Origin: Helicovermis profundi
GTDB lineage: Bacteria; Bacillota; Clostridia; Peptostreptococcales; Acidaminobacteraceae
Reading direction: 5' to 3'
Assembly: GCF_033097505.1 (NCBI RefSeq)
Contig: NZ_AP028654.1
Coordinates: forward strand, 2,986,001-3,050,000
DNA length: 64,000 bases
How positions within the stretch are numbered: position 1 is the first letter of the stretch; each line of letters starts with the position of its first letter. The notes beneath the pieces are model-generated. The model was given only the letters and a program-made list of their open reading frames with translations. It was not told the origin of the DNA and did no database searches. A program made the translations under genes and the position numbers. Positions 1 through 8,115 of the stretch are shown here, piece by piece.

Positions 1-3000
1 CTAATACCCATTTTACTTATTATTTTAGAAGCCATTTTCAAATTCTCCATTTTTCTATCAAAACTAACGGTGTTAATTCCGACGTTAGATTTATTAATAG
101 ACCTTAATATTGATCTAATTTCAGGTATTATGTAATCATAAAGCTTGGATTTATCATACTCATACATTTCACCATAATTTTCTTTAAAATTCCCCTCTAT
201 ATCTTCAATTTTTTCTAAATATTCAACTGTATCTTCAATTTTATCTAAGTATTCAATTAAATCTTCATTATTTTCTAAATATTCAATTAAATCTTCATTA
301 TTTGTAACAATTTCATATAAATGTTCAACTTTTCTTAAGTACTTACTTATCTCTTCAACTTTTCTTGAAATTTCAGATTCGTTTCCATTCTCTCTCGAAA
401 TTTTAATTTTCTCACTAAAATTTCTTAATCTATCATTTACTTCATTTAAACTACTAACAGATAATATTTCAAATATTATCTCATAATTTCTAAGTTTTTT
501 CTTAAAATATATCGTTTTAAATTTATCATAAATATCATTTAACAACACTATCTGTTGTTCTTCAATCGTTGGAATTATTAATTCACTAATATAATATGAT
601 TCAATTTGACCTTGAATATACTTTACTAACATAGTTCTACTTCCCTTAACATATTCATTACTGATTGAAATTTTAATTTCTTCATTTTCCATAATTTCCA
701 TAATTTCCATAATTTCTTTATTCTCTATAGTCAAATCCTTAAAATAACTATATTCATCTTCTTCAATTTCTTCAATTTTTTCACTTAATTTAATTAAGCC
801 TTCATCATTTTTAAGATTGTCATATCTCGGATTCTCGATAATATTATTATACACATATTTTTCAAAATCTTCTTTTAATAAATCTGAATCCACTCTGACT
901 TTCCAAATTCTTTTTATTACTCTAGTTAAACTACCATTCTCATAAATGTTTTTTTTATATCCAGAAATTTTTTCAAAATATATATTTAATTTATCTAATA
1001 GTTCTATATTCTTTTTATACTTATAAAATAATTCATATAATTTTTCGGTTTCAATATTTCCTATATCTTCTTCAATATCAATATCAATATCCATTGAATT
1101 TTTATTGTTCTTTATAAATTCTTTTATTTCTCCAATTTTTATTTCTTCTTTTCTTCTATTTTCATCTTCATATTCTTCTTGAAATAAAAATCTGTTTTTA
1201 TATCTAAAATAAAATAGTTTCATCGCTTCTTCTTCAATTTCCTTAGGCATTTCTATTCTATTCTTATCACTACTTTTAGATTTATTTATTAAATCTTGAA
1301 GAATTTTAGAATCATAATCAATGCCTTCGTATTTACTAATTATTTCTTGTAGCTTTTCATTACTATTTGAAGAATTATATAAATCTTTCCAAACATCATC
1401 ATTAATGTCTTCAAATTCTTTAAGTTCTTTTTTTAAAATCGATTTGTAGCTATTATTATTTAACATTTGATATTGATATTTTATACCAGTAATACTTTTT
1501 ATTTTTTCGTATATAGTAAATAAAGTTAATTTATTTCCAATACGTGGATACAAATTTCCAGTATACTCATCAGAAAATAAATTATCTAGTAATTTTGACA
1601 ACATTACATTATTTGAATCTGATTTAGTTATTACTTCAAAAAAATATCCTAATTTTAGAACCATAATATAAAACTTAAGTTCATTTTCATCTTGTAATTT
1701 AGTTGGTTCACTTTTAATCGCTGAATTTATTGCAAGATAATTCACAAAACAAGTTATTTCATTCTCATTTTCGCCTCTTTTTACATTGATAAATGCTCTT
1801 ATTTCTTCACTTCTAGGCTCTAAAATTCTATTAGTTTCTATAATAATATCTAGCATTTTATTTAGTTTCTCAAGATTATTAATCGATTCCATATCTTTTA
1901 CTAAAAAATTATAAATATTCATTAAACCTCTTGGTCTTGAGTCAAAAATATCCGCTATCACATTTAGAATTTTTTCGTTTTTTTGTTCATCGCTACTATC
2001 TAATACTTTTTCCAATAGCAAATTTTTTAAAGTAGTTTTATTTTCTTTATTATTTTTATCAGAATCACTTAATGAAGAAAATTTCATTTTTTCTTCATTA
2101 GTAAGTTCTTTTAATCTATATCTATTATTGATAGGCATTACTTTCTTTAACAAATCATAAACATATTTATTAATAGATATATCAGCTTTTTCCCCATATA
2201 ATTTAAAATCTATAATATTATCTAATACATCATGTTTCTTATAATAAAATAAACTTAAATTTTCCTTCAATTTATTTAAATCAACTGCAATAAATGTTAT
2301 TATATGTTCACTATCCAAATATTTTAAAATTAAATCAAAAACTTCATTTGCTCTTATAGGATTTAAATCCGCATCATCAAACATAAAAATAACATTAGTT
2401 TTCTTGGTTGCATCTAATAATAATCTAATTAATTCTTTAAACTCATCTGCTAAATTTAATTCTGTTGATAAAACATTTTTTACTCCATCAAAATATTCAT
2501 CTTTTGTTGTAAAATTGTATTTTAAAATACTCCTAAACTCTGGATTTTTTTTATAATATGTAGAAAAGACTTGATGAAATTTTTTTTCCACTTCACTTTT
2601 TTTATCATAAATACAATTTATATTTAATTTATTTTTTTTTGAATTCTCAAAATTTATTTTATCAATATTTTTTTCGATATATCCATCTATCTGCAACAAA
2701 AGTATTCCAAGCAAATCAATATTTTCATCAACTTTTTCTGGAAGAATAGGTTTAAATATAATATATTTATCATTCTCAACCTTCTCATTATTTAGTAATT
2801 TTGAATAGATAGTATGAAATACCGAACTTTTACCACTACCTCTTGGTCCTAAAATACTAATAACATTATTAATACTCTTCTTTAACTTATTATTATTATT
2901 ATTTTTATCATTTTTTTGTAAAATCACACCGGGTAAATTTTCAATCATACTATTAAAATTAGGAAAAATTTGATCTAATTGATCCTCTTTAAGTACATTC

Positions 3001-3035
3001 TCACCCACCGTGTTTCTTTCATCTTTATTTTCCAT
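1..3035 (-). CDS. Large P-loop NTPase, partial (C-terminus beyond left edge)
   Basis: An open frame of about 1011 codons runs off the left edge without a stop, so the protein is incomplete. Translation from the ATG at 3035 gives a Walker A motif (GPRGSGKSS, about residue 55-65) and a Walker B-like strand ending MFDDAD (about residue 220). A later SRPRG-containing helix could be a sensor/arginine element. The rest is mostly Lys/Glu/Asn-rich helix with coiled-coil character, and there is no signal peptide or obvious membrane segment. This layout resembles large KAP/STAND-like or SMC-like ATPases, some of which act in phage defence, but I cannot assign a family. The start is supported by AAGGA upstream and a promoter at 3080-3108. 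It stands alone, next to a decayed transposase, which suggests an accessory location. The P-loop is seen; any defence role is inference. Confidence 0.75.
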   Translation of the reverse strand, partial: MENKDERNTVGENVLKEDQLDQIFPNFNSMIENLPGVILQKNDKNNNNNKLKKSINNVISILGPRGSGKSSVFHTIYSKLLNNEKVENDKYIIFKPILPEKVDENIDLLGILLLQIDGYIEKNIDKINFENSKKNKLNINCIYDKKSEVEKKFHQVFSTYYKKNPEFRSILKYNFTTKDEYFDGVKNVLSTELNLADEFKELIRLLLDATKKTNVIFMFDDADLNPIRANEVFDLILKYLDSEHIITFIAVDLNKLKENLSLFYYKKHDVLDNIIDFKLYGEKADISINKYVYDLLKKVMPINNRYRLKELTNEEKMKFSSLSDSDKNNKENKTTLKNLLLEKVLDSSDEQKNEKILNVIADIFDSRPRGLMNIYNFLVKDMESINNLEKLNKMLDIIIETNRILEPRSEEIRAFINVKRGENENEITCFVNYLAINSAIKSEPTKLQDENELKFYIMVLKLGYFFEVITKSDSNNVMLSKLLDNLFSDEYTGNLYPRIGNKLTLFTIYEKIKSITGIKYQYQMLNNNSYKSILKKELKEFEDINDDVWKDLYNSSNSNEKLQEIISKYEGIDYDSKILQDLINKSKSSDKNRIEMPKEIEEEAMKLFYFRYKNRFLFQEEYEDENRRKEEIKIGEIKEFIKNNKNSMDIDIDIEEDIGNIETEKLYELFYKYKKNIELLDKLNIYFEKISGYKKNIYENGSLTRVIKRIWKVRVDSDLLKEDFEKYVYNNIIENPRYDNLKNDEGLIKLSEKIEEIEEDEYSYFKDLTIENKEIMEIMEIMENEEIKISISNEYVKGSRTMLVKYIQGQIESYYISELIIPTIEEQQIVLLNDIYDKFKTIYFKKKLRNYEIIFEILSVSSLNEVNDRLRNFSEKIKISRENGNESEISRKVEEISKYLRKVEHLYEIVTNNEDLIEYLENNEDLIEYLDKIEDTVEYLEKIEDIEGNFKENYGEMYEYDKSKLYDYIIPEIRSILRSINKSNVGINTVSFDRKMENLKMASKIISKMGI
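191..310 (-). repeat. In-gene 30-bp (10-codon) tandem repeat
   Basis: Four imperfect 30-bp units in frame inside the large ATPase gene encode variants of (N/K)(N/I)EDLIEYLE. The two units starting at 251 and 281 are almost identical. This is an acidic/hydrophobic helical repeat that would extend a coiled coil. In the same gene, 691-718 holds a 9-bp repeat coding for EIM three times. Confidence 0.75.
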
Positions 3036-3079
3036 AATTAAATCATTCCTTATTTTTATTTTTGAATACATTCATTTAA

Positions 3080-3108
3080 AGTATATATTTTATCATTCTA
3101 ATTAGCAA
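3080..3108 (-). promoter_or_regulatory. Predicted promoter of the large ATPase gene
   Basis: On the minus strand TTGCTA (3108-3103) and TATACT (3085-3080) are 17 nt apart, about 45 nt before the ATG at 3035. This is a plausible sigma-A type promoter. The stretch from 3109 to 3312 shows no gene. Confidence 0.45.
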
Positions 3109-3312
3109 CTAATTTCAATTAATTGCAGCACTAAAGAGTAAATTTTATTATTTTATATTAGAAAAATCACTTTACATTAATTGCCTTTTTTTAAACTAAT
3201 ACTTGAAATCATCACACTTTCTAACTATAATCACGTCACAAAATTCTTACTTATATTTTACATGTTTCGATCTCCTATAGTTCCTTATCTGTTAACTGTC
3301 GTCAAAAATTTG

Positions 3313-3959
3313 CTAATAGATGTTTGTACTCTTTTTTATGCTTAATTTTAGTGTTTTAAAGACTTTTATACCTTCATCATAAATTTGTAGTATTTTATGA
3401 GTTATTTGAATTATTAAATAATGCTTTTTCATAGCATTTACATTTGTACTTTTCAAATGTTGTATTTCATATCCATGATTCTTTTGAGTATTAAATCCTT
3501 CGTTCTCTATTTTCCAACGTTTTCTTCCTGTTTCAATTATTTTTTTGTCTATTTCTAGACTTGATATATATCTAAAAGTAACTACTGTTTTTTATTATCT
3601 ATAATTTTTGTTTTCTCTTCTACCAATTCGCCTATACTTAATTTATACAAATTATGATATAAATTATTTACATAAGTATAGTTTTTATTTTTTTCAATAA
3701 TTATCGTTTTATCTATACCTTTTATAGCTTTAAATTCTTTTATAAATGTTACTATAAAGATGGCTCTTCCGATTAACGGTTTAAATAATGTCAAAAAAAA
3801 TAACTGATATATAGCTTTATTCTTCGGCTCTATAATAAATGTTGGGGTATAAACCTTACATTTATTATTTTTTTGCAAAAAAATAATGCACTAATCAATC
3901 AAATCAGCTAAAATTAAGTCTTCTAAAACATTCAGAAAGAAGATTTGATTGACGTGCAT
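3313..3959 (-). pseudogene. Decayed DDE transposase remnant
   Basis: Pieces of one transposase lie on the minus strand. An ATG at 3959 starts a short N-terminal piece that meets an in-frame TAG. The same frame continues through 3582 (ending DNKKQ), and after a one-base frameshift a C-terminal piece runs to the stop at 3313. The last piece has the hallmark end of a widespread Clostridia DDE transposase (GRKRWKIENEGFNTQKNHGY). The total is far shorter than an intact enzyme and the central catalytic region appears deleted. It is therefore non-functional and marks an old insertion between the ATPase gene and the glycan operon. The exact IS family cannot be settled by eye. Confidence 0.8.
3887..3958. 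repeat. Imperfect inverted repeat at the transposase remnant
   Basis: The arms tgcac..tcaatcaaatc (3887-3905) and gatttgattga..gtgca (3942-3958) can pair across a 36-nt loop. The repeat overlaps the N-terminal codons of the decayed transposase, so it may be coding coincidence or a relic of the element. The rest of 3960-4204 holds no gene or clear signal. Confidence 0.35.
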
Positions 3960-4204
3960 AGTAATTATATCAACAAACTAGAAAGTGTAACAAAAATGAG
4001 AAGCATCACTAACATTTGATATCACATAAAGATATGAAAGTATAATATATCTTCCAAAACCAATTATTTTAGATAGTATTGTTATTATCATTATTAGTAA
4101 TGCCGTTTTTTTCACTATAAATACACCCTTATAGTATACTTACTCAACGCCGTAACACACGATTGTAAGAATATGACAAAATAACACTCTGAAAAAATTC
4201 ACAT

Positions 4205-4657
4205 TTAGTATATCTTTACTTTCACTACTACTTTCTTTACTTGAGCTTTTTCACAATACTGATTTCCTGGTTTATGAACATCCTGTGGGAATAATATCAT
4301 AAAATCCCCTGGAAACAATGTAATGAAATCACCATCTGCTCTGCCTAAGGCAACATCAGAATCACAATCATAACAATTTTTAATCTCAAATCTTTCTATA
4401 TTGCTGTATCCAATTTTTTCGATCCCTTTTGCTATATATTGAATATCTATATACTTTTCGTGTGCTTCCCAAAACCCATCATCTTCATTCTTTGTTTCAT
4501 ATTCTGAAATAATCGCAAATACATCATCCCCAATTACTTGATATTTCCCAGGAGAAATTTTATCAAAATTGGTAGTTAATATATAGTTAATAGCTTCATC
4601 CAAGTATTTCCCGATATTTTTATACATACCTATATTCTGGATATTATCAATGATCAT
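4205..4657 (-). CDS. YhcH/YjgK/YiaL family protein (sialic-acid anomerase-like)
   Basis: A 150-residue cupin-like protein of normal family length. It has the conserved EAHEKYIDIQYI stretch (residues 64-75) and FPGDFMILFPQDVHKPG (115-131), whose histidines and acidic residues bind metal in this family. Members occur with sialic acid or sugar catabolism genes, and E. coli NanQ is an N-acetylneuraminate anomerase. Here it is the last gene of the nonulosonate operon and overlaps the preceding NeuB-like gene by 11 nt, so it is translationally coupled. An anomerase or ring-opening role on a nonulosonic acid or its precursor is plausible but inferred. Confidence 0.85.
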   Translation of the reverse strand: MIIDNIQNIGMYKNIGKYLDEAINYILTTNFDKISPGKYQVIGDDVFAIISEYETKNEDDGFWEAHEKYIDIQYIAKGIEKIGYSNIERFEIKNCYDCDSDVALGRADGDFITLFPGDFMILFPQDVHKPGNQYCEKAQVKKVVVKVKIY

Positions 4658-5687
4658 TATCTTTCTCCTTTAAATCTTCAATAATTACTTCCTTGTATTT
4701 ATTTACATCTTTTATGATTGTCTTACCAAAATATTCATTTAACTCATTAAATTTATGTTGTCTTGTTGGTGTCTCGACCCTTTTATGTACAATTGATGAT
4801 CTTTCTAAAATTTGTTTACTTTCAAGGTCTGACATATATAATGGTACTTTCCTAAAATTTAAGTATTTCTTTTCTCCATCATTTAGTCTCAAATCATTTG
4901 ATCCAAGTGCTTTGAAGATTATTTCAAGATTTTCTTTTATTGAACATAATCTCTCTATACCAACCCCTGTAATATAGTCCGTTTTTTCTAGACCCTCATC
5001 TTTTACATAATGAACTTCTTGAACATTTGCACCAAGTGAATATGACGCATTTATGAGCAGTTCCTTATTCTTTGAATATTCAGTATGATCTGCATAACCA
5101 ATCTTGCAATTCAATAAATTTTCTAGTACTTTAATCTTACTAAGGTTTACCTTTTCAATATCTGTAGGAAAATTTTGAAAACCATACATCATCAAAATAT
5201 CCTTAACATTTTTACTCTTAATATACTCTGTAACATCCAAAAGCTCCTGAATTTCAAAACCACTGATACCTAAGATAAAAGTCTTATTAAATTCGTTAGA
5301 AAAATCTATAGCATCGTCAAGTAATTCTATATCATTTATACATGCTGAGTGAATTTCTATCGCATCAACTAATTCGTGATTCTTAGCACAAAATTCTACT
5401 GATGCTTTATCGTCTGCTAGAATAATTGTATCTAGTTTATTTGATTTTGCTTCAGTTAAAATATCTTTCCAATTATCTTCAGATAAAATCCAGTTTTTTA
5501 GTAAATCATATACAGGATGTTCTTCAACCATATATTCGTCTAAATTAATAAGCATATGATATTTAATTGCATCAATTACATTTGGAATATCTTTTGTTTG
5601 CTCAAATAAGTAATTGTAATCACCCTCAAATGTATAAGCAGTTTCAGCAATCAAATACGGTTTATTTGAGTAGAATTGTTTTTTCAT
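4647..5687 (-). CDS. Divergent NeuB-like nonulosonate synthase family protein
   Basis: 346 residues with the NeuB TIM-barrel pattern, but many signature positions differ from the classical synthase 4 kb upstream. AETAYTFEGD replaces EAGVNHNG, and IEIHSA stands where KIPSGE is usual. YGFQNFPTD replaces HCTTEYP, and EVHY (224-227) replaces EKHF. GYADHT (197-202) is kept. NeuB enzymes condense PEP with a 2-acetamido-mannose-type sugar using a metal held by histidines; one of those histidines appears lost here. It may be a synthase with a different sugar specificity or a pseudoenzyme. It starts within a TAATG overlap with the cytidylyltransferase gene, so the pair is coupled, recalling spsE/spsF of Bacillus spore-coat glycan clusters. 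Confidence 0.75.
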   Translation of the reverse strand: MKKQFYSNKPYLIAETAYTFEGDYNYLFEQTKDIPNVIDAIKYHMLINLDEYMVEEHPVYDLLKNWILSEDNWKDILTEAKSNKLDTIILADDKASVEFCAKNHELVDAIEIHSACINDIELLDDAIDFSNEFNKTFILGISGFEIQELLDVTEYIKSKNVKDILMMYGFQNFPTDIEKVNLSKIKVLENLLNCKIGYADHTEYSKNKELLINASYSLGANVQEVHYVKDEGLEKTDYITGVGIERLCSIKENLEIIFKALGSNDLRLNDGEKKYLNFRKVPLYMSDLESKQILERSSIVHKRVETPTRQHKFNELNEYFGKTIIKDVNKYKEVIIEDLKEKDNDH

Positions 5688-6496
5688 TAATCTAGCCCTC
5701 CATAATATTTCTTTTTAATACTATAAAACTCATCCTCATTTTCTTTAAAATTTCTATTTATCTTTTCAATAACTACCTCAGAACTTGATCTCTGAATTAT
5801 TTTTGAATTAATTTCTGCTATTTGAGGATTATTATCTAAAAAGTTAATTACGGTAATTAACTCCACATTGTATCCCTCTAGTAATCCTAATTCATCGAAT
5901 ATTTTACTTAGCATTAAGTAATCTAACTCGGTATCCATAGTAAGTCTATAATTTGCCTTTAGAAAACTTGGCATTTCAATCTCTCTTATATTAAAATAAT
6001 CCTTATGAAAAAGTGATCCCCATATTTCAGTATCCAAAACATTTTTAAAATCACAAACTGTCTGCAAAGCTTCTTTTTTCAGGGCATAGATTCCTGTTCC
6101 AAGCATTGCATCCTTAAATCTAAGATAATCGGAATCTGGATTTTCTTTAATTTCACTTACTATTAAGTCAATCAAATACATCGAAAACAAGGTATTATCA
6201 GGTGTGATATTTACTATGTAATCAAAATCAAAATATTCAGCTGTATCTTTCAATCTTAGTAGAACATCATCAGGGCTACCTTGAAAATACCTGATGCCTT
6301 TCTTTATGCATATTTTACTAATCTCTGAATCAGTATTTAATGCAGTTGTAGCAACTACTACTTCATCTATAGATGTCGAACTCTTTGCTCTATCAATAGC
6401 CCATTCTAAAGCACTTTGATTACCTAAATTCATTAGAATTTTTTTCTTAAGCCTAGTAGATTTCAATCTTGCAGGTATTACAAATCCAATTTTCAA
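5687..6496 (-). CDS. SpsF/KdsB-like cytidylyltransferase (candidate CMP-nonulosonate synthetase)
   Basis: 269 residues of the CTP_transf_3 fold. The N-terminal nucleotide loop IPARLKSTRLKKK (7-19) is of the KdsB/SpsF type rather than the PARGGSKG type of NeuA/LegF. A conserved ITPDNTL around residue 97 is at the usual metal/substrate region, and MDTELDY is near residue 190. The family transfers CMP from CTP onto a keto-sugar acid. It is the only cytidylyltransferase in the operon, so it probably performs the CMP activation normally done by LegF, or activates the product of the neighbouring divergent NeuB. A 37-nt gap separates it from the deacetylase gene upstream, which still fits one operon. 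The exact substrate is inferred. Confidence 0.75.
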   Translation of the reverse strand: MKIGFVIPARLKSTRLKKKILMNLGNQSALEWAIDRAKSSTSIDEVVVATTALNTDSEISKICIKKGIRYFQGSPDDVLLRLKDTAEYFDFDYIVNITPDNTLFSMYLIDLIVSEIKENPDSDYLRFKDAMLGTGIYALKKEALQTVCDFKNVLDTEIWGSLFHKDYFNIREIEMPSFLKANYRLTMDTELDYLMLSKIFDELGLLEGYNVELITVINFLDNNPQIAEINSKIIQRSSSEVVIEKINRNFKENEDEFYSIKKKYYGGLD

Positions 6497-6533
6497 AATA
6501 ATTCCTCCACATTTATGTCATAATATATTTCAA

Positions 6534-7211
6534 CTATAGCTTTATATTTGCCCTCAACAATTCAAAAGCTTCCGCTGCATCTGATCCACACTGTGATCCT
6601 CTTAAATATGCCAAGCTTCTTATTGCTTTCTCACTCCTTGGAAAAGGAAATTCACCAATTTCACTTTCATAGATTTTCATAATGCTTAATTTCTCATCAA
6701 GATATTGACTAATATCAATATATACATTGGGATTAAACCTCTTTGCTGTAGAATCAATATTGAAATCCGTTTCTGAAATTGTTTCATAATATAAAACTTT
6801 TTCAATATATGAATAACGAAACCACTTAGTACAACTAAGTGTTGCTTCTGCTATTGCCTTATGGTCCGTGTGAACATCATTATAAAATGGAGCAAATATA
6901 ATATTGGGTTTTATCTCATTAAATGCATTCGAAATTTCAGAAACTAACTTACCTTTTGAAATTTCATCTACTCTTGATGTTGGTATTCCAATTTTTTTCA
7001 CAATATCAAATCCATATCGCTTTGAAACTAAATCAATCTCATTATTTCTGGATTCAATTTTTTCTTTAGAAAAGCCAAATTCCTCAAAAATGTTAGTAAC
7101 AATCAACCAGTTGATTTTATAACCAATATTTTTCAAAACTAGTAAAGTACCACCACATCCTAGTGTTTCGTCATCCGGATGAGGTGTAATCACTACAGCT
7201 GTCTTATTCAT
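6534..7211 (-). CDS. PIG-L (LmbE) family sugar N-deacetylase
   Basis: 225 residues, normal for the family. The zinc-binding motif TPHPDDETLGCGG (9-21) and the second motif HTDH (114-117) are both intact. PIG-L enzymes remove N-acetyl groups from sugars such as GlcNAc-PI, mycothiol or bacillithiol precursors. The gene overlaps the formyltransferase by TAATG, so the two products are made together. In this nonulosonate operon the pair most simply replaces an N-acetyl group by N-formyl on the sugar acid or its precursor (inference). There is no signal peptide, so it is cytoplasmic. Confidence 0.88.
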   Translation of the reverse strand: MNKTAVVITPHPDDETLGCGGTLLVLKNIGYKINWLIVTNIFEEFGFSKEKIESRNNEIDLVSKRYGFDIVKKIGIPTSRVDEISKGKLVSEISNAFNEIKPNIIFAPFYNDVHTDHKAIAEATLSCTKWFRYSYIEKVLYYETISETDFNIDSTAKRFNPNVYIDISQYLDEKLSIMKIYESEIGEFPFPRSEKAIRSLAYLRGSQCGSDAAEAFELLRANIKL

Positions 7212-8101
7212 TATAAATAGTCACCTACTCTTAAATCTATTCCATCAGATTCTAATATTTTTATTAAACCGTCTCCTGTCTTAACAGTAAAAGATTTGTC
7301 GCTATAAACACTTATTACCTTTCCAGGTTCTATATTTTCATATTCACTGTTACTAATTCCAACTATTTCAGTAGACCAAACTTTATAATCACACCCATTT
7401 AACTCAAAATGTGCACCAACATAAGGTTTTGATAATCCCCTAACTAGATTGTATATACCCATGGATGTCATTCTAAAATCTATTTTCCCATCGCTTTTAC
7501 CTCTTTTTCTCCATACATTACCCTCGTTAGGGTTCTGTTTAATAAATGTAATTGAACCTTCAGAAAAAGCTTTAGTAATCTGAATTACTTGCTCTTTAGC
7601 TACTTGCATAACCTTATTATACAAAGAATTTGCATCATCTTTTATGTCTATAGGTACTTCAATTTGAGACACCAAATCTCCATTATCTGCTTTTTCATCA
7701 ATCATAAAAAAAGTTGATGCTGTAGTTTTAACCCCTAGAACCAGCGCCCATATCAAAGGATGTCTTCCCTTATTGTAAGGAAGTTTTGCTGGATGAAATC
7801 CTACAGTACCTAATTTTGGAATATTAATAATTTCTTCGCTCAGTAAATATGACCATCCAAAACAATAAATAATATCAGGGGCTTTATTCTTAATAAATTC
7901 AAAGGTATCATTATCTCTAGAAGTTTCAGAATACACGTACTCGATATTATTTGAGGCACAGATTGATGCCAAGTCGCAAAAATCCGAGTTAAACTTGCTT
8001 TCTTTCTTTGTTATAACTCCGCATATTTCAACTTCATGATTGATTAATTCATTCAATAAGATATATGAACTTTCTACGCTTCCTATAAATAATACCTTCA
8101 T
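7211..8101 (-). CDS. Sugar N-formyltransferase (formyl-THF dependent)
   Basis: 296 residues with the methionyl-tRNA/sugar formyltransferase fold. FHPAKLPYNKGRHPL (102-116) carries the catalytic histidine, and DEKADNGDL (135-143) carries the catalytic aspartate loop. The asparagine usual two residues before the histidine is not at its classical place (VGFH instead of xNxH), which is a small oddity. Length and a C-terminal domain fit sugar formyltransferases such as VioF, QdtF or WbkC better than the tRNA enzyme, and the sugar operon context agrees. It would transfer a formyl group from N10-formyl-THF to an amino sugar, probably one freed by the coupled PIG-L deacetylase. Confidence 0.85.
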   Translation of the reverse strand: MKVLFIGSVESSYILLNELINHEVEICGVITKKESKFNSDFCDLASICASNNIEYVYSETSRDNDTFEFIKNKAPDIIYCFGWSYLLSEEIINIPKLGTVGFHPAKLPYNKGRHPLIWALVLGVKTTASTFFMIDEKADNGDLVSQIEVPIDIKDDANSLYNKVMQVAKEQVIQITKAFSEGSITFIKQNPNEGNVWRKRGKSDGKIDFRMTSMGIYNLVRGLSKPYVGAHFELNGCDYKVWSTEIVGISNSEYENIEPGKVISVYSDKSFTVKTGDGLIKILESDGIDLRVGDYL

Positions 8102-8115
8102 TTACATTCCTCCGT

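Noticed and set aside
3582-3878. Small hypothetical protein of 98 residues
   Set aside because: It joins in frame with the N-terminal piece upstream and, after a one-base shift, with the transposase C-terminal motif downstream. It is part of the pseudogene.
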